Assembly (NCBI GenBank): GCA_964514285.1
Contig: CAZEQC010000052.1
Coordinates: 1 to 23,297 of the forward strand
Reading direction: 5' to 3'
From: SKLM01 sp964514285
GTDB taxonomy: Bacteria > Chloroflexota > Anaerolineae > B4-G1
Length of the DNA: 23,297 nt
Under the pieces are notes generated by a model. The model did no database searches, was not told the DNA's origin, and was given only the letters and a program-made list of their open reading frames with translations. Shown here in pieces: positions 14,404 through 22,096 of the stretch (its first letter is position 1; each line of letters begins with the position of its first letter). Position numbers and translations under genes: made by a program.

Positions 14404-15123
14404 TCAATCAAGCAAGTGGTGTAGCCTTCGACCGACCAGGACGAACCACAGAACCAGCAGAAGCGCTCCGGGAAGGATCACGAGAAGCGCGATGACGGCC
14501 GATGACGTGAAAGCCTGTCGCACGTAGTCGGCCAGCGACAGCCCGAAGGCGAGGATGCCGACGTAGGCCGTCGACCTGCGGAAGGCAGGGGCGCTGCGCA
14601 TGACGGATGAGACGATCAGGCCCGCCACGGAGACCAGGAGAAGGCCGATGTTGAAGCCTCCCACGGCTCGCTGGCCGGTATTGGCCAGAAGGGCCTCCCC
14701 GGCTGCCAGGAGCGCGGCCTTTCTGGCGTCCGTCGTGGCAGCGGCAAACTGGCGGCTGAGGGAGAACATCGAGAACGGGTTGTTGGTGGCGAAGAAGACC
14801 GCGACCCCTATGAGGACCAGGGCGAGAGCGATGGCCATCCCGCCGGCATCGACCTCTCTGAGCGCGACGTAGAGGGCCAGGAACACCACGGCGAACATGG
14901 CGTACATAGGGATCTCCAGACCCCAGAAGTCCACGAGGCCCACGATCGGCTGGGCCTGAAACAGGGTGAACCAGCCCCGGATGGTGCTCGGCGGCGGGAA
15001 GAGCGCGAAGGCCACTACCTCGGCCATGGTCAGAAAGGCCACGAACCACGCGGCCACGCCGCCCAGCCGGTAGAGGCTCTTGTAGATGGGGTCAGCGGGC
15101 CTTCCATCAGCGACCTCAGGCAT
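14404..15123 (-). CDS. DUF4386-like integral membrane protein
   Basis: A 239-residue protein with about six transmembrane helices. It opens with SLYRLGGVAAWFVAFLTMAEVVAFALFPPP, then WGLEIPMYAMFAVVFLALYVAL, and has the conserved-looking loop FFATNNPFSMFSLSRQFAAATTDARKAALLAAGEALL. These resemble DUF4386 proteins, whose function is unknown. AAGGAGATGGAG precedes the ATG by a few bases. It is the first gene of the cluster with GrpB and the small membrane protein. Confidence 0.82.
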   Translation of the reverse strand: MPEVADGRPADPIYKSLYRLGGVAAWFVAFLTMAEVVAFALFPPPSTIRGWFTLFQAQPIVGLVDFWGLEIPMYAMFAVVFLALYVALREVDAGGMAIALALVLIGVAVFFATNNPFSMFSLSRQFAAATTDARKAALLAAGEALLANTGQRAVGGFNIGLLLVSVAGLIVSSVMRSAPAFRRSTAYVGILAFGLSLADYVRQAFTSSAVIALLVILPGALLLVLWFVLVGRRLHHLLD

Positions 15124-15439
15124 CGATCTCCATCTCCTTCTACGAGCTTGTCGAGAATCAACGGCATGCTATCACCGACGCGCCCTTTGAGCAAACCCGA
15201 GTGACGATCGCCCAACGTGACGGTCGTCGACCTACAGCAGCGGACCGTCAAGGAGTATGCCATGTCGCTGCACGACGACCAGGCACGATTGACACGATCA
15301 CGGGCCGGCACAACCATAGAATCGGCTCAGCCGGATTCTTTCGTCGTAGGGACACCGTGGCGGTCGCCGAGGCGGATAGGGGCTTCCACGACAGCAACTG
15401 GGCTCCAGTCGAGGGGGGGGTGCGGCAAGTCAAGTAGGG
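15124..15439. other. Intergenic stretch with no supported gene
   Basis: About 316 bp. A plus-strand frame at 15262 (after AAGGAG, starting MSLHDDQARLTRSRAG) runs into the transporter gene on the opposite strand and has no recognisable pattern. It may be a remnant. A run of eight G lies at 15413-15420. I see no RNA gene or clear terminator. Confidence 0.5.
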
Positions 15440-16771
15440 TCAAAACACCCAGTAGGCGTAAAGGGCCGGAACCAGAATGACGAAGATGGTCAACACGAGC
15501 CCCGCTCTCGCCATCTCATCGGTCCTGATGTGTCCGGTGGAATAGGCTAAAGCAGAAGGCGGCGTGCCCACAGGCAAGATGAAATCAAGTGAGACGCCAC
15601 AGGTAGTGACCAACACAATCGGCAGGGGATCCCAGCCGATCTGCCTGGTCAGTCCCATGACGATGGGCATCATCAGCACGGCAGCGCCGGTGTTAGAGGC
15701 CACAATGGTCATGATAAGGCCAACAAATGCGGTGACGATCAACAAAATTAGCGAAGGAAGGCCGGTGATCAAGGCAGACAACGAATCGGCGATCAATGCG
15801 TCGACACCCGAGGCGCTGACCGCCTCTCCCAAAGTGATCCCGCCCCCAAACAAGATCAGCGTCTCCCAGTGGAGAACCTTCAAGTCGTCTTCCCCCAGGA
15901 GGTCGAAGGTGAAGAAGACGATGATGGGAATCAGCGCCACCACGTACGAGCTCAACCCTGTCTGCTCTCCCGTGAGCCAGAGGAGCATACAGAGGACCGT
16001 AATGGCGGCCACGATCTTGGCTTTGGGGGTCAATTCTGGCAACTCTCTCTCGACCATCTCAAGCTTTTCGACCTCGCTTCTGAAGAGAAGGGTGAGCACC
16101 AACAAGATGACGGGCAGCAGGATGATCACGAGGGGCACCATATAGATCATCCAATCGAGAAACGAAACATCCACCCCACCCTCCTGGAGGAACCGCTGAG
16201 CCAGCGCGTTCGGTGGGCTGCCGATCAGGGTGCCGAGACCGCCTAACGTAGCAGCATAGGCCACGGCGAGAGGGAACCGCTTCCAAAGCGGGTCATCCTC
16301 CTCTACCTGGGATGCCAGGAGGATTTCAGTCGAGATGGGCAGGAGGAGCGCAGCCGAGGCCGTATTCGACATCCACATAGACAGGGTGACCGATAGGGCC
16401 ATGAGCGCGAAGATCACCATATTGGTGTTTCTGCCGATGACCTGGAGAAGTCTCTCAGCGATCAACTGGTCCAGCTTGTAGCGGGAAAAGGCTCGAGCCA
16501 GAATGAAGCCGCCCAGGAAGAGGACGATAATGGGGTCGAAGAAGGGACGGAAGACTTGCTGGGTGCCAAATCCTCCCCAGACGATGAGCAGGAATGCGAT
16601 GATGAAGGAGGTGATGAAGAGGGGTAGGATCTCCGAAAGCCAGAGCACAGCGGCGACGAAGAGCACGGCCAGCACCACCTGGCCTTGAGACGTGAGCGAA
16701 TCCGGTGCGAAAGAGTAGACCAGAAAGGCGCCGAGAGAGACAACTGCTATCCAGATGATCTTCCTACGCAC
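15440..16771 (-). CDS. DASS-family (SLC13/CitT-like) anion transporter
   Basis: An inner-membrane carrier of 443 residues with about 11-12 transmembrane helices. Both inverted-repeat signatures are present: SNTASAA (135-141) with GSPPNA (184-189), and ASNTGAA (358-364) with GTPPSALAY (402-410). The SNT and xPP motifs bind the carboxylate or sulfate anion and sodium in this superfamily. The exact substrate (dicarboxylate, citrate, sulfate) cannot be told from sequence alone. The GTG start at 16771 has AAGGGGG about 4 nt upstream. It stands alone between an intergenic stretch and a promoter. Confidence 0.93.
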   Translation of the reverse strand: MRRKIIWIAVVSLGAFLVYSFAPDSLTSQGQVVLAVLFVAAVLWLSEILPLFITSFIIAFLLIVWGGFGTQQVFRPFFDPIIVLFLGGFILARAFSRYKLDQLIAERLLQVIGRNTNMVIFALMALSVTLSMWMSNTASAALLLPISTEILLASQVEEDDPLWKRFPLAVAYAATLGGLGTLIGSPPNALAQRFLQEGGVDVSFLDWMIYMVPLVIILLPVILLVLTLLFRSEVEKLEMVERELPELTPKAKIVAAITVLCMLLWLTGEQTGLSSYVVALIPIIVFFTFDLLGEDDLKVLHWETLILFGGGITLGEAVSASGVDALIADSLSALITGLPSLILLIVTAFVGLIMTIVASNTGAAVLMMPIVMGLTRQIGWDPLPIVLVTTCGVSLDFILPVGTPPSALAYSTGHIRTDEMARAGLVLTIFVILVPALYAYWVF

Positions 16772-16830
16772 GAAACCCCCTTGCTGTATTCCTTGCTCTG
16801 TTCACGGACGACGAATCTTACAGAGGCGCT

Positions 16831-16860
16831 ATTCTAACAGAGTCAGGGTAGAATTGGCAA
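16831..16860 (-). promoter_or_regulatory. Probable promoter of the DASS transporter
   Basis: TTGCCA (16860-16855) and TAGAAT (16836-16831) on the minus strand, each 5/6 to consensus, with an 18-bp spacer. It lies about 60 bp upstream of the GTG start. Confidence 0.5.
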
Positions 16861-16954
16861 GTGCCGAAGCCGTCGCCATCCAATTCCATATCGTTGAGCG
16901 TCTCCTCGCAGCTCGGATTCGGGAGGCTGAACGGAATCTTGGACGCTCCGTTTG

Positions 16955-16963
16955 TGATACAAT
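16955..16963 (+). promoter_or_regulatory. Possible extended -10 promoter for the small membrane protein
   Basis: TGATACAAT fits the TGnTAnAAT extended -10. No good -35 is at the proper distance (TTGGAC at 16939 is only 13 bp away). It lies 80 bp before the start codon at 17043. Confidence 0.35.
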
Positions 16964-17042
16964 AGGGTTCACGGGGTGACACGTCCCAGAACAGGCACAC
17001 CGGCAACCGATTGCCCGAGGGATGGAGAGAGAGGCATGACCT

Positions 17043-17276
17043 ATGGATGCGCTCTGTGGGGCTAGAAAGCCGCTGGGCATCGTCGCCGGGATCGCCGTCG
17101 GCATAGCTGCTATGTTCGTCACGAACGGGATGCGCGCGGTCGTTCTTGGGTCGCTGGCTGCGGCTGCTATCGCTGGACTACAGCAGGTCGAGACCGCCGT
17201 CGTGGTTGGCTCCTTCACCGGGGCGGGCCTGGGGCTCTTTCTCGTAGCCCGCGGGGAGCGTTTCTTCGCCGCCTAG
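17043..17276 (+). CDS. Small hydrophobic membrane protein, 77 residues
   Basis: Not recognised. After MDALCGARK the chain is almost entirely hydrophobic with Gly and Ala steps: LGIVAGIAVGIAAMFV, AVVLGSLAAAAIAGL, TAVVVGSFTGAGLGLFLVA. This makes two or three membrane helices with GxxxG-like packing, then a basic end. GAGAGAGG lies 8 nt before the ATG. An overlapping ATG at 17037 opens only a nine-codon frame. A hairpin (GTGGGCC/GGCCCAC, 17276-17295) follows the stop at once. The gene lies just left of the proposed tRNA-flanked island. Confidence 0.55.
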   Translation: MDALCGARKPLGIVAGIAVGIAAMFVTNGMRAVVLGSLAAAAIAGLQQVETAVVVGSFTGAGLGLFLVARGERFFAA

Positions 17277-17300
17277 TGGGCCCCGGCGGGCCCACTGGGT

Positions 17301-17390
17301 ATGCTGCTGGTCCATACGGTTATCGGCGCGATCGTCTGCGGACTGGTAGGCGCGGTGCTCAGCGGTGTCTGTTGTGGGAATGGATTATGA
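17301..17390 (+). CDS. Possible 29-residue hydrophobic peptide
   Basis: ATG 17301 opens MLLVHTVIGAIVCGLVGAVLSGVCCGNGL, a single membrane helix with three Cys. It starts just after the hairpin behind the 77-residue gene and could be co-transcribed. No Shine-Dalgarno is seen, so it may be chance. Confidence 0.22.
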   Translation: MLLVHTVIGAIVCGLVGAVLSGVCCGNGL

Positions 17391-17399
17391 TCCAACGAT

Positions 17400-17461
17400 G
17401 CATTCACGAGGGGGTCAAAAGTGGGCCCACTTGGATTCGAACTAAGGACCGACCGGTTATG
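17400..17461 (-). repeat. Degenerate duplicate of the 3' half of a CAU-anticodon tRNA (candidate attachment site)
   Basis: This block matches 22768-22830 with about five substitutions and one indel. The shared part runs from the anticodon (CATAACCGGT) through the T arm and acceptor 3' strand and about 22 nt of downstream flank (TTTTGACCCC...TGAATGC on the minus strand). Here the T stem has a mismatch (CTTAG/CCAAG) and the 5' half of the tRNA is replaced by unrelated sequence, so it is not a functional tRNA. Confidence 0.75.
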
Positions 17462-17573
17462 CCCACCGTGCCCTTTCGGCCACGGCTCCCTAGAATCGAG
17501 GCGTAGGACAGCTGACCAGCTTCTTGCAGTGCCCTGCATGCCTCTCTCGGATCGGCTCGCTCTTTCGGAGATA

Positions 17574-17590
17574 GGCACCTGTGAGGTGCC
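17574..17590 (-). other. Hairpin after the DUF3368 toxin gene
   Basis: Perfect 7-bp stem GGCACCT/AGGTGCC with a 3-nt loop, starting 12 nt beyond the original toxin stop. There is no T tract, so a terminator function is only possible. Confidence 0.35.
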
Positions 17591-17602
17591 ACAACAAAGG
17601 AT

Positions 17603-18087
17603 CTACTCCTCGATTTCCCCTGCCAGCACCAGCGCGTGCTGATAGACCGTCTCAGACAAGTAGAAACCTGTTTTCGTCCAGGTGCGGACGCAAGGCGCCT
17701 TATCGCCCCGTTTGCTCTCGCCTCCAGCAGAACACCAACCACGCCGACCACGTGCAGGCCCATCCGCTGGGCTGCATGTCGCCCTTCTCTCTCGTCCATC
17801 AGCACGAGATCGGCCTCAAGCTCCAAGGCTAGAGCGATGCTCTCGGCCTCCCCATAATCGAGATCCCGCCGTAGTGCGGCGACCAACGGTTCATTCTTCA
17901 CCGCGTGACGTTCAACCCACTCCGCAGCGGCGACCGACTCGCTCCCAGGCCAGCGCAGGCCCCTCGCATTCAACTCGTCCCAGACACCTTCAGCGATGTG
18001 GAGCCGCTCGTAGAGCTGGCGCAACAGATCAAACTGACCTATGGCAGCCAGGTTGGTCAAGGGCGACGTGTTGCTGACGACGATCAT
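17603..18087 (-). pseudogene. PIN-domain toxin, DUF3368 family, frameshifted near the C-terminus
   Basis: The N-terminal 132 residues are a clear DUF3368 PIN protein: VVSNTSPLTNLAAIG, LDYGEAESIALALELEADLVLMDE, VVGVVGVLLEARANGAI. These are putative RNases paired with UPF0175 antitoxins. After GAIRRL the frame breaks. LRPHLDE continues in the +1 frame from about 17691, and TGFYLSETVYQHALVLAGEIEE follows in the third frame from about 17671 to a TAG at 17603-17605. Both fragments match the family C-terminus, so one small insertion and one small deletion are inferred. Read without correction, the frame runs on to 17404 and ends in duplicated tRNA sequence. The start overlaps the antitoxin stop as ATGA. 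Confidence 0.8.
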
Positions 18088-18341
18088 AGGCGTTCCATCG
18101 CCCGCAACGTCGCCACGTCCTCATTCAGATCAGTCACGTTGTAATGCGGGGGGATACGGCGGGAGGCCAGCAACTGCCGGAACTCCCACAGCGTCATCTC
18201 GGCCAGCTCCCGCGCCTTGCCGATCGAGAGCCGGCCTTGAGCATACAGGTAGACCGCCATCTCGACCTTCAAATCATCGATGGTGAGTCGAGCCGTATCG
18301 AGAATGTCCTGAGGTACCTCCAACGTCTTGACTGGACCCAT
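18084..18341 (-). CDS. UPF0175 family antitoxin-like protein
   Basis: An 85-residue protein of the UPF0175 family, usually the upstream partner of a DUF3368 PIN gene. The pattern is LEVPQDILDTARLTIDDLKVEMAVYLYAQGRLSIGKARELAEMTLWEFRQLLASRRIPPHYNVTDLNEDVATL. It has a ribbon-helix-helix-like start and a helical LSIGKARELAEMTLWEF region. AAGGAGG precedes the ATG. Its TGA overlaps the next ATG by 4 nt (ATGA), a typical coupled toxin-antitoxin layout. It appears intact although its partner is frameshifted. Confidence 0.88.
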   Translation of the reverse strand: MGPVKTLEVPQDILDTARLTIDDLKVEMAVYLYAQGRLSIGKARELAEMTLWEFRQLLASRRIPPHYNVTDLNEDVATLRAMERL

Positions 18342-18445
18342 TCTGCGCCTCCTTGTCTGTCTGAGGTATCATACTCACGTCATAGCGATCGACAAATCGG
18401 ATCCCTCCCCTGGTGGATTCAAGACAGGCCCAGCCCACAGCGCGT

Positions 18446-20297
18446 CTACGGACAGACGTCCCCCCACCGTCCCGCCACCCGCATGATATCCACCACCGTG
18501 ATCTGGCCGTCCCCATCGAAATCGTAGCGTGCGTCGTAACAACCATCCCCGAGCGCGCAGCGCCAGCGAGCCGCCACCTGCATGATGTCCCCCACGTCGA
18601 CGTCACCGTCCCGATCCAGGTCGTGGGGGAGGGTTACGCAGAGCGCGACGACCGCTACGTTGTTGCCCAACGAGCTCTCCGCCGCTCCGCTGGCGATGGT
18701 GGCGGTGTTGGTGAAGGGCCCCGCGCTCAAGGAGCCGCTGAGCACGCCGGTGATGACGATCACACCCCCCTCGTGCATGCTCAAGTCCTCGACGTTCCAG
18801 ACATAGCTAATGCTGCCGGTGGCCGTGATGGCTGCGCCGCTGCTGACATACCCCAGGCTGCCCCTGGTGACGCTGATTGGGACCCCGTCGGTGATCACCA
18901 CCCCGGTGGCCAGGCCCGGGTCGGTGGAGGAGAAGGCGAGGGTGTAGGTGATGGCATCGCCGGGCGCGGCGATGGTCGGCGCGACGGCCTTGACGATGGT
19001 CAGGTCGACATACGGGGGACAGCCGGGCGGCGGGCTGGTCTTGAAGTTGGCATAGTCCACGTTCGCGCTGACCGAATCACCGCTGCCCGGTCCCACGCCA
19101 GAGGGACCGTCCGCCATACCCCACCAGTTGTCTGTCGCGTTCAGCGTACCGGTACTGTTGTTATCCACCGCCGTGTCGCTATTGTAGACGACACAACCGT
19201 CGGTGGCCGTGATAGCGCCGGTGGAGGACGAAAGGTACAGCCCACCGCCGTTGTAGGATGCTGAGTTGCTGACCACCTGCGTCCCGCTCAGCGTCGCGCT
19301 GCCATACCTGACGTACACCCCGCCGCCGACGAAGGCCGAGTTGCTGCCAACCGCTCCCGCGTCCACGTTCAGCTTCGCGCTGACCTCGTCAACGTACACC
19401 CCGCCGCCNNNNNNNNNNNNNNNNNNNNNNNNNNNNNNNNNNNNNNNNNNNNNNNNNNNNNNNNNNNNNNNNNNNNNNNNNNNNNNNNNNNNNNNNNNNN
19501 NNNNNNNNCCGCCGCCGGAGTAGACGGCCGAGTTTCTGATCACCGGCGACCCGTTCAGCGTCACGCTGCCACCGTTAACGTACACCCCGCCGCCAGCATT
19601 GGCCGAGTTGCTGACCACTTGCGTGCCGCTCAGCGTCGCGCTACTCCAGAAGACGAGTACCCCGCCGCCCCAGTGGGCCGAGTTGCCGCCAACCTCTCCT
19701 CCACTCAGCGTCACGCTGCCACCGTCAACGTACACCCCGCCACCCGCGCTGGAGGCCGAGTTGCTGACCACCTGCACATCACTAAGCTTCGCGCTGCTAG
19801 CGTCAACGTACACCCCGCCACCCTTGCCGTTCGGATATGACCCAGTAGCCTCGTTGCCCAGAACGGTCACGCCTTCAAGGTGTAAGTCGCCCGCAGTCCA
19901 GATGCCCCCACCGTTGCTGGCGCTGCCGTCCCGCACCGTCAGCCCGGTGATGGTCACCGCGACGCCGTTGGTGATGGAGAAGACCCGGCAACGATTCCCC
20001 CGCTCACAGCCAACTGGGCCGCCCCCGGCCCGGCGATGGTCAGGTCGTCGTCGATGGTCGGCAGCGCATCCGTCAACACGATGGCGCCGCTGACGCTGAA
20101 ATCAATGGCGTCGTGGCCAGCGTTGCCGTTGGCGTCGAGGATCGCCTGGCGCAAGGAGCCAGGGCCGCTGGCGTTGTGTTGGTCACGGTGTAGGTGTCTG
20201 CGCGGACGCGGGGCAGGTTCCCGCCCAAGCCCCCCAGCACGACCAGCGTCAGGCCCAACCCCAGGGTCAATGAGAGTAGTAGACCTCTGGTTTTCAT
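18446..20297 (-). CDS. Secreted beta-helix protein with DUF11 and dockerin-like domains (two apparent frameshifts and an assembly gap)
   Basis: An exported cell-surface-type protein. Order: signal peptide (MKTRGLLLSLTLGLGLTLVVLGG, cleavage probably after RVRA), the conserved opening LRQAILDANGNAGHDAIDFSVSG, then 24-27-residue right-handed beta-helix repeats (GGGVYVDGGSVTLSGGEVGGNSA type), a DNWWG block, a DUF11 domain (DLTIVKAVAPTIAAPGDAITYTLAF...SLGNNVAVV) and two EF-hand-like dockerin segments (DLDRDGDVDVGDIMQVAARW, DFDGDGQITVVDIMRVAGRW). AGGAGG lies 8 nt before ATG 20297. Joining the domains needs two 1-nt corrections, near 20176 and in the C-run 19997-20001; uncorrected, the long frame is 18446-19957. 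Either it is decaying or the assembly has errors. The 100-N gap lies in the repeats. Role inferred: surface or extracellular binding. Confidence 0.8.
19409..19508. other. Assembly gap, 100 N placeholder
   Basis: The gap lies between two Gly-codon tracts of the beta-helix repeats. The sequence CCGCCGCC occurs on both sides, so the contigs may simply overlap by 8 bp, or whole repeat units may be missing. Both frames stay aligned if the true length is 1 modulo 3, which an overlap of 8 (that is, -8) satisfies. Confidence 0.9.
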
Positions 20298-21025
20298 TCG
20301 ATTTGCCTCCTGCCTGGTTATCGAGGGGCGCAAGACGCTTCCCCTCTGCATCAACCGTTGGTCTGCTGATTCAATGGGTCTTGAAGCGCCCGACTATGAA
20401 GCGCACAAACGCCAGGTAGCTCTCTATCTCCCCCTCCGCCTTGACTCTGGCACGGGGCGCGCCATCTCCGCCACGGTAGGTCGCCTTGTCCCAGAATTGG
20501 AGTTGGAGATCGTCTCTCAGGTGAAAACGGTGCAGAACCTGAAAGCGCGAAGTGCGAGAACGGCAGGCGGCTAATGCGTCGTTTGCTGCGAAGAAGCCTT
20601 GGCGGCATCACTGAAGAATGAACCTAGGATAGCATATTCCTGTGCACGCGTCAAGCAGGTCGGGTGCATGCGGCAGGACAAACGCATCTCAACCACCTGC
20701 CGCCCGACGACAGTGGGACATCCGTCAGGGCTTATTGCGGCAGGCTGAGCAGTGGGAGACGCACGTCACACACCGCACCGCAAGATTAGCGTGGTCTTCC
20801 CCGGAACCAGGCCTCCGCGGCACCCTGTTCTGATTGAAGGTAACCGCCAACGCAGCCACGACTCAGCGAACAGGACCGAGATGCTGCCAGATGGTCGCTC
20901 GCGAGCCACCTGGGAGACCCACCGGCCTCGCCTGTACGAGAACTATCTCTTGCAGTGGGAGTGGTAAGAAAGCTGAAGGCGACAGGTCCTCCGATCGCAC
21001 CCATATCTTGGGGCATTTCTCCTCG
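20298..21025. other. Long stretch with no supported gene
   Basis: About 730 bp between the secreted protein and the toxin-antitoxin operon. A plus-strand frame around 20372-20574 (LEAPDYEAHKRQVALYLPLRL...VPELELEIVSQVKTVQNLKARS) has plausible amino acid composition and could be a gene remnant, but I cannot place it in a family and see no RBS. No tRNA, terminator or clear promoter is visible. It may be degraded coding sequence. Confidence 0.4.
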
Positions 21026-21054
21026 TTGACACTGAGTCGTGAGCATAGTATACT
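21026..21054 (+). promoter_or_regulatory. Promoter of the AbrB-like/PIN operon with a palindromic operator candidate
   Basis: TTGACA (21026-21031) and TATACT (21049-21054) are separated by 17 bp. The -10 lies within the perfect palindrome TAGTATACTA (21047-21056), a likely site for autoregulation by the antitoxin. The start codon of the antitoxin is 36 nt downstream of the -10. Confidence 0.75.
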
Positions 21055-21089
21055 ACACTCCCACTGAGCAGAGTAATGGAGGGAGTAGC

Positions 21090-21332
21090 ATGCTCAAGAT
21101 CGCAGAGATGACCGCAAAAGACACACTCAAGCTGCCGGCAGAGGTCGCGTCGCAGTTTCGCGCTTCGGACCGCTTCGTCATATGGACCGACGGTGACACC
21201 CTGCACCTGAAACGCATCACGCCCCCACCGGTGACGCGCATCGTGGCTGAGGCTCCGGAGGAACAGCCGATGTCGATGGACGAGATCAACCAGATCGTTC
21301 ACGAGGTGCGGCGCCAGCGACAAGAGGACTGA
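21090..21332 (+). CDS. AbrB/MazE-like antitoxin
   Basis: An 80-residue protein. The start MLKIAEMTAKDTLKLPAEVASQFRASDRFVIWTDGDTLHLKRIT has the strand-turn-strand of a swapped-hairpin AbrB-type DNA-binding domain. The C-terminal SMDEINQIVHEVRRQRQED helix is the usual toxin-binding tail. I chose ATG 21090 because GGAGGGAG lies 4 nt upstream and the promoter is just before it. The stop is 3 nt from the PIN toxin start. Confidence 0.8.
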   Translation: MLKIAEMTAKDTLKLPAEVASQFRASDRFVIWTDGDTLHLKRITPPPVTRIVAEAPEEQPMSMDEINQIVHEVRRQRQED

Positions 21333-21335
21333 GCA

Positions 21336-21767
21336 TTGCGCGTCGTCATCGACACCAACGTGTGGGTCTCTGGCCTTCTGTGGAAGGGACGGCCCTGGGA
21401 GCTACTGCGCCTCGCCGAGGCAGGAGAGATGGAGTTGTGCATAGCACCGGCGATGATCGAAGAGCTGGCCCAGGTACTCGCCTATGAGAAGCTCCAGCCG
21501 CGCCTTGGGCAACTCAATCTATCCCCCGCGGACCTACTGGCCTACGCGATAGATCTTGCCTCCGTGTTCCAGGTCCCGGAGATGGAAGCCGCGATCGTGC
21601 AGGCCGATCCAGAGGACGATGTCTTTCTCCTATGCGCTGTCGTAGCCGGGGCGGCCTACGTCGTGTCTGGCGATCATCACCTCCTAGATCTAGAGGAATA
21701 TGCGGATATCCCCATCCTCACTGTCGACGATTTTCTCGATCGCGAGTTTCCCCAAGAAGCCGAGTAG
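21336..21767 (+). CDS. PIN-domain toxin (VapC-like, TIGR00305-type)
   Basis: A 143-residue putative RNase toxin. Acidic PIN residues are in place: Asp6 in VVIDTN, Glu43/Glu44 in MIEELAQVLAYEKL, Asp93/Asp94 in DPEDDVFLLCA, and Asp113 in VVSGDHHLLDL. The end VPILTVDDFL-like segment (IPILTVDDFLDREF) is typical of this subfamily. The start is TTG, immediately after the antitoxin stop, with AGAGGA as RBS. Unlike the DUF3368 gene in this island, it is intact. Confidence 0.9.
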   Translation: MRVVIDTNVWVSGLLWKGRPWELLRLAEAGEMELCIAPAMIEELAQVLAYEKLQPRLGQLNLSPADLLAYAIDLASVFQVPEMEAAIVQADPEDDVFLLCAVVAGAAYVVSGDHHLLDLEEYADIPILTVDDFLDREFPQEAE

Positions 21768-21836
21768 GTCTTCCTCTCTCGAGCTCACCGAGCAGACCGC
21801 ATCTGATCTCTCTACTTGATACACTCAAGCCTGACG

Positions 21837-21986
21837 GTGAAGGATTCCATCTGCAGCGTGCTGTCAACGGAGGATGTGGGACAGCGCATTGCGGGGCTCA
21901 CCGGCTACCAGAGTGCCGACGTGGACATTGATGGGCGGCCAGTTGCTGAGATCGTACGAGAGACAATGCGCAAGGTCAAGGGATAA
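21837..21986 (+). CDS. Possible small ORF or gene remnant, 49 residues
   Basis: GTG 21837 opens MKDSICSVLSTEDVGQRIAGLTGYQSADVDIDGRPVAEIVRETMRKVKG. The C-terminal half has protein-like periodicity, which may be the tail of a lost gene. There is no RBS, and the in-frame stretch begins at 21807 after a stop. I do not recognise the family. Confidence 0.25.
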   Translation: MKDSICSVLSTEDVGQRIAGLTGYQSADVDIDGRPVAEIVRETMRKVKG

Positions 21987-22096
21987 TGCAACCTGCAGGA
22001 CACGGTGCGACTCCTAATACCTTGTCGCACGGACGCTGCGTGTACGCGCCCACAGAGCGGATGGCGTGCCCGGTGCTGCGCGTCATTGCAGGCATC

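Noticed and set aside
15289..15322. TTGACA and TAGAAT on the plus strand
   Set aside because: The 22-bp spacer is too long for a sigma70 promoter, and no gene follows.
15217..15480. Plus-strand 87-codon frame between the DUF4386-like gene and the transporter
   Set aside because: AAGGAG precedes an internal ATG, but the protein has no pattern and runs 40 bp into the oppositely oriented transporter.
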